From contig JAUSGV010000074.1 of assembly GCA_030648675.1 (NCBI GenBank), positions 1 to 9,637 of the forward strand: DNA of 9,637 bases, written 5' to 3'. A model generated the notes under the pieces. The model had not been told where the DNA came from. It saw only the letters and a program-made list of their open reading frames with translations, and searched no databases. Source of the DNA: Dehalococcoidales bacterium. Its GTDB lineage: Bacteria > Chloroflexota > Dehalococcoidia > Dehalococcoidales > UBA2162. Of this stretch, positions 1 to 6,529 are shown piece after piece. The first letter of the stretch is position 1. Every line of letters starts with the position of its first letter. A program made the translations under genes and the position numbers.

Positions 1-7
1 GTACGGA

Positions 8-652
8 TCAGACTAACGCCTGATGCTGCAGTAAAACAACTTGTGTAGTAGCCGGCAGGTTCGATTTGGTTACTACCCGCTTAGACCGGGGGACAATCTC
101 TCCCGCCCCCCGGTCGGTGAGGACACGGTCCACTGGTGCCAGATTACGAGGAGATACCTCGTCCTTAAAATGCATGGGCACAACTATTTTGGGTTCTAAC
201 TGCCGTACGATCTGGGCTGCCAAAGGGGCATCGATAGTTGTGGAGCCGCCAACCGGAATCAATAGCACATCCACGTTATCTATTTCCTGCAACTGGGCGG
301 GACTGAGCACATGTCCCAGGTCGCCCAGGTGGCAGATCGAGATGTCGTCGACTTGCATGACGAATATGTTGTTTTTACCGCGGATGCTTCCGGATTCGGA
401 ATCATGGAAGGAAGAAATTCCGATGATCAAGACGCCACTGATTTCATATTCACCAGGGCGCGAAACTATTCTTGGTTTATCCGTTATCGCCTGGGTGTAA
501 GAGTGACCGGGATGGGAATGGCTGACCGTTACGATGTTAGCGGCAGGGTGGTCGAATGAATAGCCAAGGTCCGGAGGAAAAGGGTCGGTTATAACGGTAG
601 CGTTGCTGCCTTTTATCTTAAAGCAGGCGTGGCCTGAATAATAAATCTCCAT
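8..652 (-). CDS. Metallo-beta-lactamase-fold metal-dependent hydrolase (UlaG/YtkL-like), substrate unknown
   Basis: This 214-residue protein has the fold and motif order of the small single-domain MBL hydrolases (Lactamase_B_3 type). It opens with a GHACFKI strand (His8) and ITDPF (Asp23). The metal motif follows as SHSHPGH (His45, His47, His50), with Gly49 where most MBL enzymes have Asp. Next come FHD (His83, Asp84), HLGDLGH (His108, Asp111, His114) and a late PMHFK (His161). Enough metal ligands remain for at least one metal site, but the HxHxDH aspartate is missing; I recall HxHPGH as usual in this subfamily. There is no signal peptide or membrane segment, so it should be cytoplasmic. The ATG is preceded by a well-formed promoter with a leader of only about 8 nt. 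It is divergent from the heat-shock operon, and nothing in the sequence links it functionally to that operon. The family call is secure; the reaction is unknown. Confidence 0.9.
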   Translation of the reverse strand: MEIYYSGHACFKIKGSNATVITDPFPPDLGYSFDHPAANIVTVSHSHPGHSYTQAITDKPRIVSRPGEYEISGVLIIGISSFHDSESGSIRGKNNIFVMQVDDISICHLGDLGHVLSPAQLQEIDNVDVLLIPVGGSTTIDAPLAAQIVRQLEPKIVVPMHFKDEVSPRNLAPVDRVLTDRGAGEIVPRSKRVVTKSNLPATTQVVLLQHQALV

Positions 653-666
653 TGTTAAGTTACCTA

Positions 667-695
667 ACTATATCATGGTAAAGTGGTTTGGTCAA
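667..695 (-). promoter_or_regulatory. Predicted sigma-70 promoter of the MBL-fold gene
   Basis: Read on the minus strand, a TTGACC -35 box (690-695) and a TATAGT -10 box (667-672) are separated by exactly 17 nt. An extended -10 TG lies at 674-675. Transcription should start near 660, leaving only about 8 nt before the ATG at 652. The AGGT at 661-664 would then lie outside the transcript, so translation would be nearly leaderless. Confidence 0.65.
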
Positions 696-722
696 TTTGG
701 CGGGAAACAATATTATTTAGCC

Positions 723-751
723 TTGACACAACTCAAGAGACATGTAAGAAT
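723..751 (+). promoter_or_regulatory. Predicted sigma-70 promoter of the hrcA-grpE-dnaK-dnaJ operon
   Basis: A perfect TTGACA -35 box (723-728) is followed after 17 nt by AAGAAT (746-751), a 4/6 match to TATAAT strengthened by an extended -10 TG at 743-744. The predicted start is about G758, inside the CIRCE operator at 755-781. Repressor binding would therefore cover the start site. This agrees with a vegetative, HrcA-controlled class I heat-shock promoter rather than an alternative-sigma one. Confidence 0.7.
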
Positions 752-754
752 ATA

Positions 755-781
755 TTAGCAGTCTGGCGACCAGACTGCTAA
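755..781. promoter_or_regulatory. CIRCE-type HrcA operator, symmetric variant
   Basis: The site is TTAGCAGTC (755-763), nine spacer bases (764-772) and GACTGCTAA (773-781), which is exactly the 9-N9-9 architecture of CIRCE. It differs from the classical TTAGCACTC/GAGTGCTAA by one base per arm, and the two changes are complementary, so the palindrome stays perfect. The symmetry also runs into the spacer (TGG/CCA), giving 12-bp arms around a CGA centre. It lies between the predicted promoter and hrcA and ends 10 nt before the hrcA ATG. Its place ahead of an hrcA-first operon makes autoregulation by HrcA very likely. Confidence 0.88.
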
Positions 782-791
782 GAGTATCAAA

Positions 792-1829
792 ATGTTATCC
801 CCAAGAAGAGAAACAATCCTTAAGGCGATCATCGAGCAATATATTACCAAGGCAAGGCCTGTGTCTTCACAGAGCTTGATAGATGATTATGACCTTGACG
901 TGAGTTCTGCCACCATACGTAATGAGATGGCTTATCTTGAAGAAGCCGGTTTTATAACTCACCCGCACACATCTTCGGGCAAAGTGCCGGGAGAACTCGG
1001 GTACCGATACTACGTGCAATCGATTGGTGACGTACAGCTTCCTATCGACGAAAGACTACTGATCAGTCATATTTTCCATCAGGCGGAGAGGGAAATTGAA
1101 GAGTGGTTGAATCTAACGGCTAGCCTGGTATCGCAAATGGTACAGAATGCTGTAGTCGTCACATTACCCAGAGTAAACAGCGGTGCGTGCCGTATGAAAC
1201 ATGTGGAACTGGTGGGTTTAACGGATACGATGGCACTTATGGTGCTGGTACTGGAAGGGGCGACTGTGAAAGAGCAACTCGTAAATTTCGATTGTAAAGT
1301 TTCGCAACCGGAACTTTCTACTATGGCCATGCGCATGAACGCTGCTTATTCGGGAATGACCGGCAGTCAGATAACCCCTAAAAGTGAAAGGCTTGGCGGT
1401 ATCGAGCAGCAGGTGAATGACCTGCTAGTTAAGCTTTTGGAAGCCCAGGACAAAGCAGAGTTTGATGAGCCGTGCCTTGACGGGCTGCATTTCACACTTA
1501 ATCAGCCTGAATTTGCCCATGATCATCATATCGCTTCGGCACTAATTGAACTTATTGAGCAGAGGAAATTGATAAGCAGCATTCTGCCGCAGTCACCGGT
1601 TTCAGCACGCGTAACCGTCATAATAGGAAAAGAAAACAAGACCGAGTCTATGCGTGACTTGAGCATAGTGATGGCTAATTATGGCGTACCTGACGAAGCA
1701 ACAGGGTTGATCGGGGTAATCGGCCCAACGCGAATGCCTTACGCCCGGACCATAGCTACGGTTGAGTACCTGGTATCTGTGTTAAACCAATTAGTTGCTC
1801 AGTTGTACGGAAAAGAGAATCAATCGTAG
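792..1829 (+). CDS. hrcA: Heat-inducible transcription repressor HrcA
   Basis: HrcA represses class I heat-shock operons by binding CIRCE as a dimer, and GroEL normally aids its folding. This 345-residue protein has the usual length. Residues 1-75 form the winged helix: LSPRRETILKAIIEQYI at the N-terminus, the recognition-helix region SSATIRNEMAYLEEAGFI (about 38-55), then the HTSSGKVP wing and GYRYYV. The usual wing sequence is GRVPTDKGYR; here the TD pair is GE (residues 67-68). The rest matches the GAF-like and inserted dimerisation regions, including HVELVGL and the late VIIGKEN and YGVPDEATGLIGVIGPTRMPYARTI segments (split here by intervening residues). The ATG at 792 gives the canonical N-terminus, but no strong Shine-Dalgarno precedes it; AGAG at 781-784 is the best candidate and abuts the operator. 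It is the first gene of the operon, with grpE 33 nt downstream. Confidence 0.97.
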   Translation: MLSPRRETILKAIIEQYITKARPVSSQSLIDDYDLDVSSATIRNEMAYLEEAGFITHPHTSSGKVPGELGYRYYVQSIGDVQLPIDERLLISHIFHQAEREIEEWLNLTASLVSQMVQNAVVVTLPRVNSGACRMKHVELVGLTDTMALMVLVLEGATVKEQLVNFDCKVSQPELSTMAMRMNAAYSGMTGSQITPKSERLGGIEQQVNDLLVKLLEAQDKAEFDEPCLDGLHFTLNQPEFAHDHHIASALIELIEQRKLISSILPQSPVSARVTVIIGKENKTESMRDLSIVMANYGVPDEATGLIGVIGPTRMPYARTIATVEYLVSVLNQLVAQLYGKENQS

Positions 1830-1853
1830 CTTAGTATTATATTGGTTGACGAC

Positions 1854-1858
1854 GGAGG
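1854..1858 (+). promoter_or_regulatory. Ribosome binding site that sets the grpE start
   Basis: GGAGG lies 4 nt before the ATG at 1863. The alternative in-frame TTG at 1842 has no Shine-Dalgarno and would place this site inside the coding region, so the ATG is preferred. Confidence 0.8.
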
Positions 1859-1862
1859 AACA

Positions 1863-2402
1863 ATGGCTGGGAGCGATAATACGGGTGAAAACGAATCTGT
1901 ATTAGGCGCCGGAGATGAAATAGACGCGATCAAAAAGCAATTGGAGGAAGCAAAAGCCAAGGTTGAGGCTAATCTGGCAGGCTGGCAAAGATCGCAGGCG
2001 GATTTTATTAATTATAAGCGGCGTTGCGAACAGGAAATGTCAGATATGGCACAATTTGCCAGTGTTTCGGTGATTTTTAGTTTGCTGCCTATCCTGGATG
2101 ATTTTGAAAGGGCTTTTACCTCATTCCAAAACGGGAAGGATGCAGTCGACGATGCCTGGGTTGAGGGGATGAGACTCATCGAAAGAAAATTAAAAGCAAC
2201 GCTGGAAATGCAAGGCTTGTCTGCGATAAAAGCTAAGGATGAACCGTTCGATCCGCGAATGCATGAAGCGGTAAAGGAAGGGAAGGGGAAAGAAGGATTT
2301 GTCGTCCAGGAGATTCAAAAAGGATATAAATTGCATGATAAAGTCCTTCGTCCGGCCAAGGTGATGGTAGGCACGGGAGAGGACTTATCGGATACGGAAT
2401 AG
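1863..2402 (+). CDS. grpE: Nucleotide exchange factor GrpE
   Basis: GrpE is the cytoplasmic dimer that releases ADP from DnaK and resets the Hsp70 cycle. The protein is 179 residues from the ATG. An acidic, low-complexity N-terminus (1-20) leads into a long charged helix (about 20-60, DAIKKQLEEAKAKVEANLAG onward) that forms the coiled-coil stalk. The four-helix dimer region follows (FSLLPILDDFERAF, about 72-85), then the C-terminal beta-domain with the family signature FDPRMHEAV (129-137), QKGYKLHDKVLRPAKVMV (about 152-169). All signature elements are present. It lies 33 nt after hrcA and 17 nt before dnaK, so co-transcription is almost certain. A start at TTG 1842 would add seven residues but lacks a ribosome binding site. 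Confidence 0.96.
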   Translation: MAGSDNTGENESVLGAGDEIDAIKKQLEEAKAKVEANLAGWQRSQADFINYKRRCEQEMSDMAQFASVSVIFSLLPILDDFERAFTSFQNGKDAVDDAWVEGMRLIERKLKATLEMQGLSAIKAKDEPFDPRMHEAVKEGKGKEGFVVQEIQKGYKLHDKVLRPAKVMVGTGEDLSDTE

Positions 2403-2419
2403 ATTTAGGAGGACCAGGG

Positions 2420-4339
2420 ATGTCGAAGGTAGTTGGAATCGATCTCGGAACAACGTTCAGTGAAATAGCCGTTATGCAGGGAGGGGAACCGGTAGTTATC
2501 CCCTCGGCTGAAGGTGGAAATATGGTACCGTCGGTTGTTGCGGTGAGCAAGACCGGCGAGCGACTGGTGGGGCAACTAGCCCGACGCCAGTCGATAGTAA
2601 ACCCGGAAAATACAATTTACAGCATCAAACGGTTTATGGGCCGGAAATGGGGCGAACCGGCGGGAAGGGAATTGCCGGTGGAAGAGGATGCCCGCCGCAA
2701 AACGTATAAGGTTACAAAGGGGGCGAACAGCGAAGCCCGCGTGCTTATGGGGGCCAAGGAATATCGTCCTGAAGAAATATCGGCGATGATCCTGCAAAAG
2801 CTGAAAACCGATGCGGAAGCTTACCTTGGCGAAAAGGTTACCGAGGCGGTAATTACCGTACCTGCCTACTTTAATGATGCCCAGAGGCAGTCTACCAAGG
2901 ATGCCGGGGCTATCGCCGGTCTGAACGTGCTGAGAATAATCAACGAGCCGACAGCCGCGGCACTTGCTTACGGCTTGGACAAGAAAAAGGAAGAGACGAT
3001 AGCCGTTTACGACCTCGGGGGCGGCACCTTCGATATTTCGATACTGGAATTGGGGGAAGGTACCTTCCAGGTTAAGTCTACCAGCGGGGATACTCATCTC
3101 GGCGGTGATGATTTCGACCAGGTGATAATAGATTGGCTCATCGAAGAGTTTAAGCGCGATCAGGGTATCGACCTGTCTAAAGACAGAATGGCTTTGCAGC
3201 GTTTGAAAGAAGCGGCCGAAAAATCAAAGATCGAATTATCCACCGTGCAGCAAACTGAGGTTAACCTGCCGTTCATAACGGCGGATGCAAGCGGCCCGAA
3301 ACATTTGAATATCAATTTAACCAGGGCCAAGTTGGAACAATTGGTAATGGGTCTTGTAGAAAGGACGTTAGAGCCCTGCCGTCAGGCGTTGAACGATGCC
3401 GGTAAAACCTCAGCCCAAATCAACGAGGTAATTTTAGTTGGCGGACAGACGAGAATGCCGCTGGTACAACAGAAAGTAAAACAGTTCTTTGGAAAAGAGC
3501 CGAACAAGAGCGTCAATCCGGATGAAGTCGTCGCCATTGGGGCCGCAATCCAGGGCGGGGTACTTAAGGGAGAGGTAAAGGACGTTCTCTTGCTGGATGT
3601 AACGCCGCTTACGCTCGGTATTGAGACTTTAGGCGGAGTGGCCACACCGCTGATCACCCGTAATACAACTGTGCCCACTTCAAAAAGCCAGACGTTCAGC
3701 ACTGCGGCAGACAACCAGCCGAGTGTAGACATTCATGTGTTGCAGGGTGAACGTCCGATGGCTAACGATAACCGGACTCTGGGTAATTTTATGCTGGACG
3801 GAATTCTGCCGTCTCCCCGAGGGTTACCCCAGATAGAAGTAACCTTCGATATCGATGCCAACGGAATTCTCAGCGTTAAAGCTCGCGATAAGGGAACGGG
3901 AAGGGAGCAAAAGATAACTATAACGGCGACCAGTGGATTGAACAAGGATGAAGTTGAAAAGATGCGCCGCGAAGCTGAAATTCATGCGGCTGAAGATACC
4001 AAGCGTCGCGAGGAAATAGAAACGCGTAATACCGCGGATAGTCTTGCCTATAACGCGGAAAAGACCCTGCGCGACAATAAAGACAAGATACCGGCGGATT
4101 TGAATCAGCAGGTAGAAGAAAAGATCAAAGCTGTACGAGCCGCTCTTCAAGGAAACGATATGGAAGCCATGCGTAAAGCGACGCAGGAGCTGAATGATTT
4201 GCTGCAAAAAGTCGGGGCTGCCGTTTACCAGCAGCAGCAGCAAACGCCGCCGCAGCCGCCTCCACCCGGTTCTCAACCCCCGCCTGGCGGAAAAGGCCCT
4301 GATGAAGGGACAGTTGAAGGCGAATTCAGAGAGGTATAA
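2420..4339 (+). CDS. dnaK: Molecular chaperone DnaK (Hsp70)
   Basis: DnaK is the ATP-driven chaperone that binds exposed hydrophobic segments, working with DnaJ and GrpE. At 639 residues it is full length. The ATPase domain shows phosphate-1 DLGTTFS (8-14), NEPTAAALAYG (175-185), phosphate-2 DLGGGTFD (198-205, with Thr203 at the autophosphorylation position) and adenosine motif VGGQTRMP (340-347). The interdomain linker DVLLLDVTPL (388-397) is intact. The substrate domain (about 395-505) and helical lid follow. The tail is a short Gln run (604-608, four CAG codons and one CAA) and a Pro/Gly-rich stretch ending GEFREV, close to the usual bacterial EEVD-like end. Residue 13 is Phe where E. coli has Asn; Tyr occurs there in eukaryotic Hsp70s, so activity is expected. 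AGGAGG (2407-2412) lies 7 nt before the ATG. Confidence 0.99.
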   Translation: MSKVVGIDLGTTFSEIAVMQGGEPVVIPSAEGGNMVPSVVAVSKTGERLVGQLARRQSIVNPENTIYSIKRFMGRKWGEPAGRELPVEEDARRKTYKVTKGANSEARVLMGAKEYRPEEISAMILQKLKTDAEAYLGEKVTEAVITVPAYFNDAQRQSTKDAGAIAGLNVLRIINEPTAAALAYGLDKKKEETIAVYDLGGGTFDISILELGEGTFQVKSTSGDTHLGGDDFDQVIIDWLIEEFKRDQGIDLSKDRMALQRLKEAAEKSKIELSTVQQTEVNLPFITADASGPKHLNINLTRAKLEQLVMGLVERTLEPCRQALNDAGKTSAQINEVILVGGQTRMPLVQQKVKQFFGKEPNKSVNPDEVVAIGAAIQGGVLKGEVKDVLLLDVTPLTLGIETLGGVATPLITRNTTVPTSKSQTFSTAADNQPSVDIHVLQGERPMANDNRTLGNFMLDGILPSPRGLPQIEVTFDIDANGILSVKARDKGTGREQKITITATSGLNKDEVEKMRREAEIHAAEDTKRREEIETRNTADSLAYNAEKTLRDNKDKIPADLNQQVEEKIKAVRAALQGNDMEAMRKATQELNDLLQKVGAAVYQQQQQTPPQPPPPGSQPPPGGKGPDEGTVEGEFREV

Positions 4340-4356
4340 GATAGTATATTGATTGA

Positions 4357-4371
4357 ACCACCGTTGGAGGT
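4357..4371 (+). promoter_or_regulatory. Displaced Shine-Dalgarno in an imperfect hairpin before dnaJ
   Basis: GGAGGT (4366-4371) is the only strong Shine-Dalgarno in the 52-nt dnaK-dnaJ gap. It ends too far from the dnaJ ATG at 4392, with 21 nt after its last G. It can pair with ACCACC (4357-4362) across a GTT loop, forming five pairs interrupted by one A-A mismatch. The site and possible stem are visible; any effect on translation is inference. Confidence 0.45.
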
Positions 4372-4391
4372 CATAACAAGAATAGCGTACC

Positions 4392-5450
4392 ATGCCAGTA
4401 AAACGTGATTATTATGAAGTGCTCGGCGTTAGCCGGGAAGCCGGCGATGAAGAAATAAAGAGCGCTTTCAGGAAGTTAGCTTTTAAGTATCACCCGGACC
4501 ACAACCACGAGAGCGGGGCGGAAGGTAAGTTCAAAGAACTGAACGAGGCTTACGAATGCCTGTCCGATCGCGATAAGCGGTCTAATTATGACCGCATTGG
4601 TCATAACGGAGCTAGCGGAGAGTTCTTCGGGCAGAACTTTGACGGAGCGACGTTCAGCGGTTTGGGAGATATATTCGACGCCTTTTTCGGTGGTGCAACC
4701 GCGACTGGACGTCAGGCTCCCAGCCGCGGCGACGATCTGAGCTACAAAATTAGTATCACGCTGGCAGAAGCTGCCTTCGGTGCGGAAAAAGAGATAAGCA
4801 TACCGCGCGTCGAATATTGTTCGGCGTGCCAGGGTCTGGGGGCGGCCCCGAACACGCAGCCGGAAAGATGCCCGGAGTGCGACGGCCGGGGACAGATTCA
4901 ACGCATTCAGCAAAGTATTTTCGGTCGTTTTGCCAACGTCACAATTTGCCCGCGATGCCGCGGGGAAGGCAGCATAATCAAAAACCCCTGTCCGAAATGC
5001 CGGGGCACCGGTAAAGAGAAAAACACTCGCAAAATCCTGGTTAAAATACCGGCAGGGGTCGACGATAACTCCAGGCTACGCCTTAGCGGAGAAGGGGATG
5101 TTGGAGCCAGAGGGGCGGGTGCCGGTGATTTGTACGTCAGCCTCTCCGTCGCAAAGCACGAACTTTTCACCAGAGAAGGCGATGATATTTATTATGAGCT
5201 ATCGCTGAATATTGCCAAGGCGACTTTAGGTACAGAAGCAGAAATTCCGACCCTCGAGGATAAAACGAAATTAAGGATTCCGCCGGGTACGCAAACCGGA
5301 CAGGTGTTTCGTTTGAAACATAAAGGTGTACCTCATCTGAACGGGCACGGCCGCGGAGACCAGTTTATTACCGCCAAAGTAGTGACTCCCGAGACTTTGA
5401 CAGCCCAGCAAAAACGCATCTTTGAAGAGCTGGAAAAAACGCTGAAGTAA
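4392..5450 (+). CDS. dnaJ: Co-chaperone DnaJ (Hsp40, type I)
   Basis: DnaJ delivers substrates to DnaK and stimulates its ATPase. The 352-residue protein has the full type I layout. The J-domain (about 5-70) carries DYYEVLG and the catalytic HPD (34-36). A short Gly/Phe-rich region follows (about 71-92, with GEFFGQNF and FDAFFGG). The zinc domain has four CxxC motifs at Cys143/146, 160/163, 186/189 and 200/203, most followed by xGxG. The two C-terminal substrate-binding beta domains run from about 210, with RLRLSGEGD and RLKHKGVPHL. An in-frame TAG at 4383 rules out an earlier start, so ATG 4392 is the only good choice despite its poorly placed Shine-Dalgarno. It is last in the operon and ends 15 nt from the convergent gpsA stop. 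Confidence 0.98.
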   Translation: MPVKRDYYEVLGVSREAGDEEIKSAFRKLAFKYHPDHNHESGAEGKFKELNEAYECLSDRDKRSNYDRIGHNGASGEFFGQNFDGATFSGLGDIFDAFFGGATATGRQAPSRGDDLSYKISITLAEAAFGAEKEISIPRVEYCSACQGLGAAPNTQPERCPECDGRGQIQRIQQSIFGRFANVTICPRCRGEGSIIKNPCPKCRGTGKEKNTRKILVKIPAGVDDNSRLRLSGEGDVGARGAGAGDLYVSLSVAKHELFTREGDDIYYELSLNIAKATLGTEAEIPTLEDKTKLRIPPGTQTGQVFRLKHKGVPHLNGHGRGDQFITAKVVTPETLTAQQKRIFEELEKTLK

Positions 5451-5465
5451 CAGAACCGGCTTAAA

Positions 5466-6527
5466 TCAGGAAGAGCGCACTCGCGAACGGCGCAAGAACG
5501 AAAATAGTTGCCACTTCCGGCCGGTTAGTTCGTGGTAAGCTTCTGCCTGCATGAGTTTAGCGACCGCCTCTTTCAAGTCGGTGCCCTCGTAAAGAATACT
5601 GTGAATGCCTTCAGTGATCGGCATGGCCAGCCCCATCTGCCTGGCTAAATCCCATACAACCAGGGTGGTAGTTACGCCTTCCGCAACTCCGGACATCGAA
5701 CCTGTAATGTCCTGGAGAGAACGTCCCTTTGTCAGCTCCACGCCGACATAATGGTTGCGGCTGAGGGGACTGGCACAGGTCGCAATTAAATCACCCAGTC
5801 CGGCAAGACCGGAGAAGGTAAGCGGATTGGCCCCGAGAGCCACACCCAGCGCCGTCATTTCAGTAAGTCCACGGGTGATGAGGGCAGCTTTGGCGTTATC
5901 GCCATAGCCCAGGCCGTCGGCGATACCGGCACCGAGAGCGATGATGTTTTTCAATGCACCGCCGAGTTCTACGCCGATAACATCGGTGTTGGTATAAACG
6001 CAGAGGGTAGGCGAGGTCAGGAGTTTTTGGGCTTTTCTGGCAGTTACTTCGTGGTCGGAAGCGATTACAGTTGCGGAAGGAAGTCCCTTTATTATCTCTG
6101 GAGCCAGGTTAGGGCCGGATAGGACGCATATGTTATGTCTCAGGCGAGGTGGAACTTCTTCGGCAATAACCAGAGACATACGTTTTCGACTCGATATTTC
6201 CAGACCCTTAGCCGCACTGATAATAAGCGTGGAATCGGTCAGATATCCGGCAACCAGCTTAATGTTCTGGCGCAATTTTTGGGAAGGTACCGCCAGGATA
6301 ACTGCCTGTGCCGAGTTCAGAGCACTGTCTAGCGAACTGGTAACAGTAAGGTTGGGGGGAAACTGAACTCCCTGAGAAAGAGTGCCCCTATTTTGCTTGC
6401 TAGCGGCAAATTCGGCAGCTTCTTGTTCGGAACGCGCCCATAAACTAACCTCAGATTTTTTACGGGCTAGTAAAACTGCCAGGGTAATGCCCCATGACGT
6501 CGTGCCAATAATGGCGATCTTGGGCAT
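5466..6527 (-). CDS. gpsA: NAD(P)+-dependent glycerol-3-phosphate dehydrogenase
   Basis: GpsA reduces dihydroxyacetone phosphate to sn-glycerol 3-phosphate, the backbone for phospholipids. The protein is 353 residues, slightly longer than most (about 330-340), with a basic C-terminal tail (FSFLRRSRVRSS). The N-terminal Rossmann domain starts with IIGTTSWG (7-13); the usual GxGxWG has Thr10 in place of the second Gly. SAAKGLE (Lys107), SGPNLAPE (137-144) and GALKNI (Lys193, the expected catalytic lysine) follow. GLAGLGDLIATC (240-251) and SPLSRNHYVG (Arg257/Asn258) form the substrate-phosphate region. It starts 2 nt after the plsY stop, with GGGG at 6533-6536 as a possible ribosome binding site, so coupling with plsY is likely. 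That pairing makes sense because PlsY uses the product of GpsA. Confidence 0.97.
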   Translation of the reverse strand: MPKIAIIGTTSWGITLAVLLARKKSEVSLWARSEQEAAEFAASKQNRGTLSQGVQFPPNLTVTSSLDSALNSAQAVILAVPSQKLRQNIKLVAGYLTDSTLIISAAKGLEISSRKRMSLVIAEEVPPRLRHNICVLSGPNLAPEIIKGLPSATVIASDHEVTARKAQKLLTSPTLCVYTNTDVIGVELGGALKNIIALGAGIADGLGYGDNAKAALITRGLTEMTALGVALGANPLTFSGLAGLGDLIATCASPLSRNHYVGVELTKGRSLQDITGSMSGVAEGVTTTLVVWDLARQMGLAMPITEGIHSILYEGTDLKEAVAKLMQAEAYHELTGRKWQLFSFLRRSRVRSS

Positions 6528-6529
6528 AA

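Noticed and set aside
66..559. Overlapping open frames on the plus strand (66-500 and 311-559)
   Set aside because: They lie antisense to the MBL-fold gene, have no family motifs and have no ribosome binding site.
8..652. Loss of the HxHxDH aspartate (HSHPGH) as a sign of an inactive enzyme
   Set aside because: The other metal ligands (His83, Asp84, His108, Asp111, His114, His161) are present. I recall HxHPGH as usual in this subfamily, so it is recorded only as a feature note.
773..795. Hairpin before hrcA as an intrinsic terminator or attenuator
   Set aside because: No U-tract follows the stem, so factor-independent termination is not supported.
1842..1862. Upstream TTG start for grpE
   Set aside because: It has no Shine-Dalgarno and would bury the GGAGG that sits 4 nt before ATG 1863.
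4229..4258. CAG/CCG-rich repeat at the end of dnaK
   Set aside because: It encodes the Gln- and Pro-rich tail expected of a flexible DnaK C-terminus and is too short to count as a repeat element.
2576..4393. Long minus-strand frames antisense to dnaK (for example 2576-3097 and 3824-4393)
   Set aside because: Conserved genes of biased codon use commonly leave open antisense frames. The translations show no recognisable domain.
6521..6527. GpsA Rossmann motif GTTSWG as a broken cofactor site
   Set aside because: All other catalytic and binding motifs are intact. I recall GTTSWG in Chloroflexota homologues, so it is likely a lineage variant.
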